Part shown: positions 1 to 5,201 of the stretch, in pieces
Numbering within the stretch: the stretch's first letter is position 1
How the letters are laid out: the number at the start of each line of letters is the position of its first letter
Assembly: GCA_013696385.1 (NCBI GenBank)
Contig: JACCYR010000084.1
Span: 1-5,201 of the forward strand
DNA length: 5,201 bases
Direction of reading: 5' to 3'
DNA from: Acidobacteriota bacterium
GTDB taxonomy: Bacteria; Acidobacteriota; Blastocatellia; Pyrinomonadales; Pyrinomonadaceae
Translations under genes and position numbers: made by a program
The notes under the pieces: generated by a model
What the model saw: the letters and a program-made list of their open reading frames with translations, nothing else
Database searches by the model: none
Told to the model about the DNA's origin: nothing

Positions 1-1412
1 TTTTTGCGGTTTGCCGTTTTTCGAGCCGTCGCCATTCCCGACAACTAAAGCCGTTTCCGGTTTTTCATCGCCGTCTAAAACACTAATGTTTGGTGAGAAA
101 GTAAATTTCTCGGCGTGGATTTTTTCCGTCGGAACTTTTCTTGCGAGCAATACATTTTCAACCAGATTGATGTATCCGACGGGACCGCAAACGTAGTAAT
201 CCGCCGTTTCGGGCGAATCATTTAGAAGTTCGTCAAGCAATTCGCCCAGCGTGTCTGGCATCAACATTCCTTTGCGTTCCGTCCAATTGCTGGCGGGTTT
301 TTCCAAAACGTGAATCACCGAAAATTGTTCGGGAAAATCTCGCTCCAATTTGTCTAACTCTTTTTTGAAAATGATTGAGTCTTCGTTTAGATTGGCGTAA
401 ATCAAACTGATGCGGCTGTTCGGGTGCGTCCGCAAAAGCGATTTCGTCATCGAAAGAAACGGCGTGATTCCGCTTCCGGCGGCGAAGAATAAATAATGTG
501 TCGGCTTGCTTGTCGGCTTTTCGAAAAAAGAGCCTTCGGGCGGTAAAACCGTTAAGTCATCGCCTTCCTTAACGGTATTGAGCAGAAGATTAGAAATTCG
601 TCCTAATCGCTTAATCGTGATGCTCAAAAACAAATCGGTTTCGGGCGCACTCGTCATTGAATACGAACGCTTGATAAATGAATCTCCGTCTTGAACTCTC
701 AGCGGAATAAATTGTCCGGGCTGATATTTGAATTGCTTTTTGAGTTTTTCGGGAACTTCCAAAACGAACGAATCGGCTAAGTCGGTTTCCTTAATGACGC
801 GGGAAACTTTGAGCGGGTAAAATGTTTCGCTTTCTCGTTTTCGTTTTGCATATCGAAGACGAAAAATAATTGCCGCTATCAGCAAAACTATTCCGGCTTC
901 ACTCAATATTTTTTCCGCGTCAAGAAAATCAACGGGTCTGTCAAGCAACAACGGGTCAGCCCAGATGCCGTGAATCAAAAAGAGCATTGCCGCGCCGTAG
1001 GAAACAAAATGAATCAATTTCCAAGTGCGATTCGTGAACAATTTCCGCACGAAAACGGTTGAAGTAATTACCGCCGTCAATAATCCATAGAAAGCAAATG
1101 CGCCAAGCGTGTAAATGTAATTTTGATGCGACGCAGTTAGCGGAACGACAATGTTGAGAAGTCTGAAACCAGCCTTTCGGTCAAAAAGAAGTAAAACCGG
1201 ATGCGTGAACGCCGTCAGTAAAGCGATATAAGCTGTGTAGTTGTGAACCTGATAAAGACTGATAAAACGGACGAAGCGCGGCATTTTTTGCCACGTCAAA
1301 GTTCTTTGATATTTGGTCGAAATCAAAATTCCCAACAGCAGATTGGCGGTAAAAATTCGGTGGCAATCAGCCCGAAAGTAGCGGAGAGATTTACAAAATC
1401 AATGTCATCCAT
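1..1412 (-). CDS. Membrane flavo-haem oxidoreductase (ferric-reductase-like TM + FAD + NAD(P)H domains); 3' end outside window, frameshift near the N-terminus
   Basis: Predicted to carry electrons from NAD(P)H through FAD to membrane haem. Numbering assumes one base restored at 1351-1355, giving 471 residues before the window ends. Residues about 8-32 form the first membrane helix. H57/H71 and H135/H148 sit in two helices with the paired spacing of bis-haem ferric reductase/NOX domains; a further helix lies near 172-186. The FAD domain follows: YQPGQF at 230-235, RSYS at 249-252, GRISN at 271-275. The nucleotide domain has AGSGITP at 312-318 and CGP at 409-411. The remaining residues after HAEKF look like a linker; in PaaE-type reductases a C-terminal 2Fe-2S domain would come next, but it is not visible here. 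ATG 1412 was chosen because its frame gives a hydrophobic N-terminus; the main frame there is polar and lacks an ATG until 1284. The Shine-Dalgarno sequence is weak. It lies just downstream of an operator-like dyad. The electron acceptor (ferric iron, quinone, oxygen or a partner protein) cannot be told. Confidence 0.87.
1351..1355 (-). other. Apparent -1 frameshift point in the reductase gene (run of five T on the coding strand)
   Basis: From ATG 1412 the reading frame gives a membrane-like N-terminus (MDDIDFVNLSATFGLIATEF) and then meets TGA at 1325-1323 after 29 codons. The other frame, open from 1398 to the window edge, continues the same membrane helix as TANLLLGILIST from position 1350. 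The two halves join cleanly if the T5 run were T6 (GAA TTT TTT ACC). The exact site could be a few bases either side. A sequencing or assembly indel in a homopolymer is the simplest explanation; a real mutation is the alternative. The TTT TTA context does not match a canonical slippery heptamer. Confidence 0.75.
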
Positions 1413-1421
1413 ATTATTGCT

Positions 1422-1452
1422 TTTGAAATACTATCGTCGGTAGTATTTCAAA
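1422..1452 (-). promoter_or_regulatory. Perfect 12-bp-arm inverted repeat, candidate BlaI-type operator of the reductase gene
   Basis: Arms 1422-1433 (TTTGAAATACTA) and 1441-1452 (TAGTATTTCAAA) are perfectly complementary around a 7-base spacer. The dyad ends 9 bases before ATG 1412. Its inner part, TACTA-N7-TAGTA at 1429-1445, recurs in the promoter of the BlaI-type repressor gene at 2987-3003. The stem is AT-rich and is not followed by a T run in the minus-strand transcript, so a terminator is less likely than a protein-binding site. Binding by the neighbouring repressor is inferred from the shared sequence and known autoregulation in this family. As RNA the repeat could also fold just upstream of the start codon. 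Confidence 0.7.
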
Positions 1453-1454
1453 GT

Positions 1455-1481
1455 TTTATAAAAGCGGCTTTCACTTCTCAA
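1455..1481 (-). promoter_or_regulatory. Possible promoter of the reductase gene
   Basis: On the minus strand TTGAGA (1481-1476) and TATAAA (1460-1455) resemble sigma-70 -35 and -10 boxes, but the spacer is only 15 bases. Transcription would start near 1448, inside the inverted repeat, a good place for repression. The -35 box falls in the loop of the upstream gene's terminator, so the two elements overlap. An alternative is the geometry of the repressor promoter: CCGACG inside the dyad spacer (1440-1435), 16 bases, then AATAAT (1418-1413). That would start transcription a few bases after ATG 1412, which conflicts with the chosen start codon. Confidence 0.3.
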
Positions 1482-1489
1482 AAAGCCGC
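1464..1489 (-). terminator. Rho-independent terminator after the M56 peptidase gene
   Basis: GCGGCTTT (1489-1482 on the minus strand) pairs with AAAGCCGC (1471-1464) as an 8-bp, half-GC stem with a 10-base loop. In the minus-strand transcript it is followed by TTTTAT. It begins 9 bases after the peptidase stop codon, where a terminator for the repressor/peptidase operon is expected. The T tract is short, so termination may be partial and allow read-through into the reductase gene. Confidence 0.65.
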
Positions 1490-1498
1490 CAAAAAATA

Positions 1499-2512
1499 TC
1501 AACTTAAAAATCTAACGATTTGTTCTACTTCGCCGTGCATCGCCGCCAAAACATCGGAATCCGCCGCCGTCATTACGACAACCAAAAGCAGCAAGCTAAA
1601 ACAACTCCAAGTAATGAAACTTGAAAAGCGTTGCTGCCAGATTGGAAAGTAAAGTTCTCTCTCTGAAAATTGCGCCAACCGTTGAATACGCCGCGTCAAC
1701 GCATCTCCGCTTTCAGCTTCACCGTCAATTAAAAACGCTCCGGCGGGCATCGTCGGCTTGATTCCGGCGGGAACAAGACGGGCGATTTTAATTAATGCTT
1801 GCGCCAAATCAAGCGCGGCTGCGCCACCTCGAAGGCTTGCCGCTTTTTCATCTGCCGCGAGTTCGATTGCTTCCGTCCATTCTTTATCAAGAGAGCGATT
1901 TAACGGAATAATCGCTAAAACATCTCGGCAAATTCGCATCAACCAATGCTTGAGATTATCTCTTGCCGTGATGTGCGCCGTTTCGTGCGCGATAACTGCC
2001 GCTAATTCATCGTTATTGAGTGAATCGAAAATTTGCTTGGCGACAAATAATTTCGGGCATAAAACGCCGACTACGGCAACCACCGGAAACTGATGATTTA
2101 TCCGATAAGCGGGAATTGGCGAATTTTCGAGAAAAACAGTTTCGGAATATGTTTGCCAATCATTGACCAATCTTTTAGTTACAAACCACACGGCAAAGCC
2201 ACGCCACAAAGCTAACGCAATACCGATTGCAGAAAATAGCGCAAGCAAGGCGAGCTTGACGCTGACAATTTCGCTCGTTTGGTTTGGCTCAAAAGCTATA
2301 TACGATGGAACGAAAAAAAAGATAATCACGAGCAAAGCCGCCGCCATCGGAAAAGTCCGGCAAACAAAAATAAGACGGGCGCGAGTTGCAGCACTCCAAT
2401 TTTTTGTCAAGCGCGAGACAACTCGCCAAAATGCTGCCGTCAAAACAGATGCAAGCGCGTTGACGATTAACAAAGCGGCAAGTGCCAGACAAATTCCCAA
2501 AAGGTTATACAT
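1499..2512 (-). CDS. M56 family (BlaR1-like) membrane zinc metallopeptidase without a penicillin-sensor domain
   Basis: A 337-residue membrane protein. In BlaR1/MecR1 systems the M56 protease acts on the cytoplasmic side and, once activated, inactivates the BlaI-type repressor. Hydrophobic segments lie at about 3-29, 47-70, 86-110 and 297-316. The zinc motif HETAH is at 176-180 and the downstream glutamate ligand is in ELAAD at 217-221, a normal spacing for M56 with its active site between the third and fourth segments. After the last segment only about 20 residues remain. The roughly 250-residue penicillin-binding domain of true BlaR1 is absent, as are TonB or secretin-like extensions, so the sensing part must be the membrane core or a separate partner. 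It starts 5 bases after the repressor stop codon, with a GGAAAAG-like ribosome site inside the end of the repressor gene, and so is co-transcribed with it. A possible terminator follows. Family assignment is firm; substrate is inferred from gene pairing. Confidence 0.9.
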   Translation of the reverse strand: MYNLLGICLALAALLIVNALASVLTAAFWRVVSRLTKNWSAATRARLIFVCRTFPMAAALLVIIFFFVPSYIAFEPNQTSEIVSVKLALLALFSAIGIALALWRGFAVWFVTKRLVNDWQTYSETVFLENSPIPAYRINHQFPVVAVVGVLCPKLFVAKQIFDSLNNDELAAVIAHETAHITARDNLKHWLMRICRDVLAIIPLNRSLDKEWTEAIELAADEKAASLRGGAAALDLAQALIKIARLVPAGIKPTMPAGAFLIDGEAESGDALTRRIQRLAQFSERELYFPIWQQRFSSFITWSCFSLLLLVVVMTAADSDVLAAMHGEVEQIVRFLS

Positions 2513-2517
2513 ATTTT

Positions 2518-2961
2518 CTACTTTTCCGATTTCAGTTTGCGCCGCTTCTCCTTCAATAGTTTTTCGAGTTCATCGAGCAGTTCGCTATCGCGCTCGCCGA
2601 CGGCATCAATGATGCAAACCAATATCGGATTTGTTTCGCCGTCCGTTTGACCTAAAAGCCCGTCAATTACGTCTTTCGCTACGCTGTGCGTAAAATCTTC
2701 GCGTGAAATTCGCGGCGCGTATAAAAAAGCGCGTCCGTCTTTGCGCCGTTCAAGCAAACCTTTTTTGTGCAGACGGTCAAGCGTCGTCATCAAAGTCGTA
2801 TAAGCCGCCCGCTCGTCAAATGCCGCGTGAATTTCGCGCACACTGGTTTCGCCACGTCGCCAAATTTCTTCCATAACTTCGCGTTCCAACTCGCCGAGCG
2901 CGGATTTAACGGCTTCACGCGGACGCTTAAATCCACGCAGAGTGAATAAAGGAATTTTCAT
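2518..2961 (-). CDS. BlaI/MecI/CopY family winged-helix transcriptional repressor
   Basis: A 147-residue cytoplasmic DNA-binding protein of the penicillinase-repressor family, which bind operator dyads as dimers and are relieved by cleavage through a partner M56 protease. The family core starts at about residue 22 (LGELEREVMEEIW). Helix-turn-helix and recognition-helix residues follow in TSVREIHAAF (39-48) and YTTLMTTLDRLHKKG (54-68), then a wing at ERRKDGRAFLYAP (71-83). The dimerisation and cleavage region typically lies in the helices after about 88. The C-terminus (LLDELEKLLKEKRRK, 128-142) is a charged helix. The protein is about 20 residues longer at the N-terminus than classical BlaI; the extra part is basic. 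ATG 2961 is the only plausible start, yet it lies just 9 bases from the -10 box, so the mRNA is leaderless or nearly so. The gene precedes the M56 peptidase in one operon. The promoter contains a dyad, pointing to self-repression. No beta-lactamase is in view, so calling it BlaI proper would overreach. Confidence 0.93.
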   Translation of the reverse strand: MKIPLFTLRGFKRPREAVKSALGELEREVMEEIWRRGETSVREIHAAFDERAAYTTLMTTLDRLHKKGLLERRKDGRAFLYAPRISREDFTHSVAKDVIDGLLGQTDGETNPILVCIIDAVGERDSELLDELEKLLKEKRRKLKSEK

Positions 2962-2970
2962 AAAAAAAAG

Positions 2971-2998
2971 AATATATCAAATCATTTACTACTGTCAA
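2971..2998 (-). promoter_or_regulatory. Sigma-70-type promoter of the repressor/peptidase operon
   Basis: On the minus strand a perfect -35 TTGACA (2998-2993) is separated by 16 bases from -10 TATATT (2976-2971), five of six matching the consensus. The expected start of transcription is near 2964, only about three bases before ATG 2961. The nine bases between the -10 box and the ATG are C followed by eight T's, with no Shine-Dalgarno sequence. The -35 hexamer lies within the centre of a candidate operator dyad, so a bound repressor would directly block RNA polymerase. Confidence 0.75.
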
Positions 2999-3005
2999 TA
3001 GTAGT
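2987..3005. promoter_or_regulatory. Candidate autoregulatory operator overlapping the -35 box
   Basis: TACTA (2987-2991) and TAGTA (2999-3003) are inverted around 7 bases. A second register with slightly longer arms is ACTACT (2988-2993) and AGTAGT (3000-3005) around 6 bases. The first register matches the dyad before the reductase gene at 13 of 17 positions, including a central GAC on the minus strand. BlaI/MecI/CopY operators usually carry TACA/TGTA half-sites, so TACTA/TAGTA would be a variant; binding by the adjacent repressor is inferred. Confidence 0.7.
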
Positions 3006-3248
3006 TCTCTAAACAACTAAAATGATTCCCACACCCGGAAGAACGGAAATCACGATTAAATTGACGCAATCCAACGGACGGCATCTATCATTATCTTTTT
3101 GAGCAAACAATTATCAAAAAACGCGCCGATGAAAGTGGGATTGTTGCACTCGTTAAGAGAAAATAATCAGTGTCTTTGCCCAAGCTCAATGTTGACTATG
3201 AGTAAAACAAGAGGCGAACGACATCAATCATATTTTCCTTCACATTTT
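3006..3248. other. Intergenic region with no convincing gene
   Basis: About 240 bp lie between the repressor promoter and the thiolase stop codon. I find no RNA gene, no strong terminator and no ORF with family-like features. The best hairpin is a weak AT-only one, TTTTTGA (3096-3102) with TCAAAAA (3114-3120). On the plus strand two short open stretches, 3021-3098 (26 codons from an ATG) and 3065-3163, read somewhat protein-like in neighbouring frames. They could be the tail of a decayed gene, but at this length chance is enough to explain them. Thiolase transcription must end here or run on by a route I cannot see. Confidence 0.5.
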
Positions 3249-4442
3249 CTAAACTCTTTCAACCGCCATCGCCACCGAATTTCCGCCGCCCAGACAAAGC
3301 GCGGCAATGCCTTTTTTCGCGTTTCGACGTTTCATTTCGTAAAGCAGCGTCGTCAAAATCCGTCCGCCGCTATTTCCGATGGCGTGTCCGAGCGCGACTG
3401 CGCCGCCGTTGACATTAACTTTTTTCATATCAAGACCGAGTTCCTGCATTACGCCGAGTGCCTGCACGGAAAACGCTTCGTTAAGTTCAAATAAATCAAC
3501 ATCTTCCATTTCCCAACCGGCTTTTTTCAAGACATTTTTCACGCCTTCGACCGGAGCCATCATAATCATTTTCGGTTCGATTCCAGAAGTTGCATACGCA
3601 ACGATTCGCGCCATCGGTTCGATGCCTAATTCCTTCGCTTTGTCTGCCGAAGTAACAACAATTGCCGACGCGCCGTCATTTACGCCCGGCGCATTCCCCG
3701 CCGTAACCGTTCCGCCGTCTTTTTTAAACGCCGGTTTTAATTTGCCGAGCGATTCAACGGAAGTATCATCGCGGATGGTTTCATCGTGGTCAAAATTAAC
3801 GGGGTCGCCTTTGCGCTGCGGAATTTCAATCGGCACAATTTCATCGTCAAATCTGCCCGAATCCCGCGCTTCCAACGCTTTGCGGTGCGAGTTAAAAGCG
3901 TAATCGTCCTGCGTTTCGCGCGAGATTTTGTATTTTTCCGAAACGACTTCGCCCGTATTTCCCATATGCCAATTTTCAAACGGACACCACAAACCGTCGT
4001 GAATCAGCAAATCAATATCGGTTTGATTGCCCATCCGATAACCTTCCCGCGCATTCGGCAGCGCGTATGGAATGTTTGACATTGATTCCATACCGCCCGC
4101 GACGACAAAATCCGCATCGCCGAGTTTGATCGCTTGAGCCGCCAAAGATACGGCGCGAAGCCCCGAACCGCAAACCATATTGACCGTCAACGCCGAAACT
4201 TCCGGCGGAAGTTCCGCTTTCAAAGCTGCTTGCCGCGCCGGTGCTTGTCCAAGTCCGGCTTGCACGACGCAACCCATAATCACTTCGTCAACTTCTTCCG
4301 GTTTTATTCCGGCGCGTTTGACTGCTTCTTTGATAGCAATACTGCCCAAATCAGTCGCCGAAAAATCCTTCAAACTTCCCAAAAACTTTCCTGTCGCCGT
4401 TCTCGCGGCACTTATTATCACCGCATCTTTTGTCTCTGCCAT
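3249..4442 (-). CDS. Acetyl-CoA C-acetyltransferase (thiolase II type)
   Basis: A complete 397-residue cytoplasmic thiolase. It condenses two acetyl-CoA to acetoacetyl-CoA and CoA, or runs in reverse, feeding ketone-body, butanoate, polyhydroxybutyrate or isoprenoid routes. The acylated cysteine is C91 in NMVCGSGLRAV. NEAF is at 321-324, the catalytic histidine H353 is in GHAIG, and the proton-exchanging cysteine C383 is in CLGGG. The loop DGLWCPFENWHMG at 149-161 resembles the short-chain biosynthetic enzymes (ThlA/PhaA/AtoB) more than the trifunctional FadA type. Length is normal. Two motifs vary from the usual forms: GHAIGNSGGR for GHPIGASGAR, and GGGNS for GGGQG. The start is fixed by a strong AAGAGGAG ribosome site six bases upstream. 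A 57-residue gene ends three bases before it, so the two are probably coupled. No other beta-oxidation or PHB gene is in the window, so the pathway is undetermined and no specific symbol is given. Confidence 0.95.
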   Translation of the reverse strand: MAETKDAVIISAARTATGKFLGSLKDFSATDLGSIAIKEAVKRAGIKPEEVDEVIMGCVVQAGLGQAPARQAALKAELPPEVSALTVNMVCGSGLRAVSLAAQAIKLGDADFVVAGGMESMSNIPYALPNAREGYRMGNQTDIDLLIHDGLWCPFENWHMGNTGEVVSEKYKISRETQDDYAFNSHRKALEARDSGRFDDEIVPIEIPQRKGDPVNFDHDETIRDDTSVESLGKLKPAFKKDGGTVTAGNAPGVNDGASAIVVTSADKAKELGIEPMARIVAYATSGIEPKMIMMAPVEGVKNVLKKAGWEMEDVDLFELNEAFSVQALGVMQELGLDMKKVNVNGGAVALGHAIGNSGGRILTTLLYEMKRRNAKKGIAALCLGGGNSVAMAVERV

Positions 4443-4445
4443 TTA

Positions 4446-4619
4446 TTACTCCTCTTGTTTACCAATTTCTTTTAAAATTTTATTTTCTACTAATTTATAA
4501 CCCAAACATCGCGGCAAGTTCTCGTCCGCCCATCCGCGATAATCTTCCATCTTTTCAAAAACGCGAAACGGTTCATTGTCCAAAACAGGTTTGTAGTTTC
4601 GGAAAAAACCGTATTTCAT
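4446..4619 (-). CDS. Small hypothetical protein (57 residues) coupled to the thiolase
   Basis: I do not recognise this protein with certainty. The sequence begins MKYGFFRNYKPVLDNEPFRVF, followed by a segment rich in aromatic and acidic residues (MEDYRGWADENLP, 24-36), then GYKLVENKILKEIGKQEE. It has no signal peptide or membrane segment and looks like a small soluble protein. Evidence that it is real: its tandem TAA TAA stop abuts the thiolase start, its final codons supply the thiolase ribosome site, and its composition is protein-like. The ribosome site for its own ATG is weak (GAAGAAC). Its ATG overlaps the TGA of a 19-codon upstream ORF. It might instead be the 3' part of a slightly longer gene broken by a frameshift with that ORF. 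Confidence 0.6.
   Translation of the reverse strand: MKYGFFRNYKPVLDNEPFRVFEKMEDYRGWADENLPRCLGYKLVENKILKEIGKQEE
4449..4456 (-). promoter_or_regulatory. Strong ribosome binding site of the thiolase, embedded in the preceding small gene
   Basis: AAGAGGAG on the minus strand lies six bases before ATG 4442. Its GAG GAG are the last two sense codons of the 57-residue gene, followed by TAA TAA and then the thiolase ATG. This supports both the thiolase start and translational coupling of the pair. Confidence 0.85.
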
Positions 4620-4675
4620 TCGTTCTTCGACACTTCTCTCCGACTGCCGCGGCGTTGTTCCTTAAAATCTTCCAT
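4616..4675 (-). CDS. Putative 19-codon upstream ORF, overlapping the small hypothetical gene as ATGA
   Basis: ATG 4675 opens a 19-residue, highly charged peptide (MEDFKEQRRGSRREVSKNE) ending in TGA at 4618-4616. The TGA shares bases with the ATG of the 57-residue gene. Such an overlap usually means coupled translation by ribosome re-initiation. The ribosome site is weak. It may be a leader peptide, the shifted N-terminus of the next gene, or chance. The roughly 60 bp between it and the deaminase stop contain TATACT and TATAAA as possible -10 boxes without a clear -35. Confidence 0.3.
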   Translation of the reverse strand: MEDFKEQRRGSRREVSKNE

Positions 4676-4737
4676 ATTTTCGGTTTATCGTTCGTGTTTA
4701 TATGTGTTAAGTATATCCAAATTCTCTGCGGTTTGCC

Positions 4738-5193
4738 TTATTCTTCGCCAATATCTTCGTTCCAAACTTCAGGATTTGCCTCAATGTATTCCCGCAACAT
4801 CTGAACACATTCATCAGAATTCAAATCAATCACCTCAACGCCATTTTCCTTGAGCCATTCAATTCCGCCGTCAAAATTTACCGCTTCACCAACAACGACC
4901 GTGCCGATTTTGAATTGCCGAACCAAGCCCGAACAATACCAGCATGGCGAAAGCGTCGTTACCATAATTTTATCGCGGTAAGATTTTTGCCGTCCGGCTT
5001 TGCGAAAAGCATCCGTTTCGCCGTGAACCGATGCGTCGTTTTCTTGCACGCGCCGATTGTGTCCTTTCCCGAGCAGATTTCCCGTTTTATCAAATAATGC
5101 CGCGCCGATTGGAATACCGCCTTCGGATAATCCCTGCCTTGCTTCTTCGATAGCAACATTTAACATTGCTTTATAATCAATTTCTCTATCCAT
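4738..5193 (-). CDS. Cytosine deaminase of the compact FCY1 / CDA-fold type
   Basis: A 151-residue cytoplasmic zinc enzyme predicted to deaminate cytosine to uracil and ammonia for pyrimidine salvage. The deaminase signature is complete: HGE at 57-59 (zinc ligand H57, proton-shuttling E59) and PCWYC at 83-87 (zinc ligands C84 and C87). What separates it from generic nucleoside or guanine deaminases is close similarity, recalled from memory, to yeast FCY1. GHN at 44-46 carries the substrate asparagine, VVGEAVNF at 100-107 the aromatic pocket residue, and the C-terminal W144-N-E-D147-I-G-E lid matches the yeast WFEDIGE ending. It is unrelated in fold to E. coli CodA. ATG 5193 gives the full family length; only 8 bases upstream are visible, so promoter and ribosome site cannot be judged. 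A purine or modified base substrate remains possible. Confidence 0.9.
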   Translation of the reverse strand: MDREIDYKAMLNVAIEEARQGLSEGGIPIGAALFDKTGNLLGKGHNRRVQENDASVHGETDAFRKAGRQKSYRDKIMVTTLSPCWYCSGLVRQFKIGTVVVGEAVNFDGGIEWLKENGVEVIDLNSDECVQMLREYIEANPEVWNEDIGEE

Positions 5194-5201
5194 ATTATTT
5201 A

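Noticed and set aside
1350..1358. Programmed -1 ribosomal frameshifting in the reductase
   Set aside because: GAA TTT TTA lacks a canonical X XXY YYZ heptamer, and I saw no clear stimulatory hairpin or internal Shine-Dalgarno. A homopolymer indel is simpler.
1422..1452. The 12-bp inverted repeat as a transcription terminator
   Set aside because: The stem is mostly AT, no T tract follows it on the minus strand, and a better terminator (1464-1489) already follows the peptidase gene.
2163..2612. Plus-strand open frame of 149 codons across the peptidase/repressor junction
   Set aside because: It is antisense to two well-supported genes and its start lacks a ribosome site; the composition mirrors the opposite strand.
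1499..2961. A classical beta-lactam resistance locus (blaR1-blaI)
   Set aside because: No beta-lactamase is present and the peptidase lacks the penicillin-binding sensor domain.
3021..3166. Two short plus-strand stretches that read protein-like if joined by a frameshift
   Set aside because: Each is about 30 codons, which chance easily produces, and I recognise no family. It is kept only as a possible decayed gene in the intergenic note.
3099..3494. Plus-strand open frame starting at TTG in the intergenic region
   Set aside because: It runs into the antisense of the thiolase 3' end, starts at a non-ATG codon without a ribosome site, and shows no recognisable domain.
3379..3903. Plus-strand open frame of 174 codons
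   Set aside because: It lies entirely antisense to the thiolase, whose motifs are complete, and its own product is low-complexity with no family features. It is a shadow frame.

Overview
The window is a compact, moderate-GC stretch of bacterial chromosome in which every convincing gene lies on the minus strand, so the biological reading order runs from position 5201 down to 1. I see no mobile element, tRNA, rRNA or CRISPR array. A tandem BlaI-type repressor / M56 peptidase pair beside catabolic genes, together with the protein sequence style, suggests an Acidobacteriota-like bacterium (perhaps Blastocatellia). That placement is an impression from memory, not a proof.

Region 5193-4443 begins with a zinc cytosine deaminase of the compact yeast FCY1 type, not the large amidohydrolase CodA type. 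A gap of about 60 bp follows. Then come a 19-codon upstream ORF and a 57-residue hypothetical protein, whose stop and start overlap as ATGA. The small gene ends three bases before the start of a complete acetyl-CoA C-acetyltransferase (thiolase, 4442-3249). Its last two sense codons form the thiolase Shine-Dalgarno sequence, which points to translational coupling. About 285 bp without a convincing gene separates the thiolase from the next unit.

Region 3005-1464 is a regulatory cassette. It holds a BlaI/MecI-type winged-helix repressor (2961-2518) and, 5 bp later, a membrane M56 zinc metallopeptidase (2512-1499), followed by a plausible intrinsic terminator. The peptidase has the BlaR1 protease core but no penicillin-binding sensor domain, so the input signal is unlikely to be a beta-lactam sensed the classical way.

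Region 1452-1 starts with a perfect 12-bp-arm inverted repeat. Immediately behind it is a flavo-haem oxidoreductase: a ferric-reductase-like membrane domain with four haem-ligand-type histidines, then an FAD domain and an NAD(P)H domain, running off the window edge. Its N-terminus is in another frame from the rest, with the shift at or close to a run of five T's.

The main result of the hunt is a shared operator. The inverted repeat before the reductase and one in the repressor promoter both contain TACTA-N7-TAGTA, and on the minus strand they agree at 13 of 17 positions (TACTAnnGACnnTAGTA). In the repressor promoter the seven central bases include a perfect TTGACA -35 box. This suggests that the BlaI-type protein represses itself, the peptidase and the membrane reductase: a peptidase-relieved switch whose output is electron transfer rather than antibiotic resistance.
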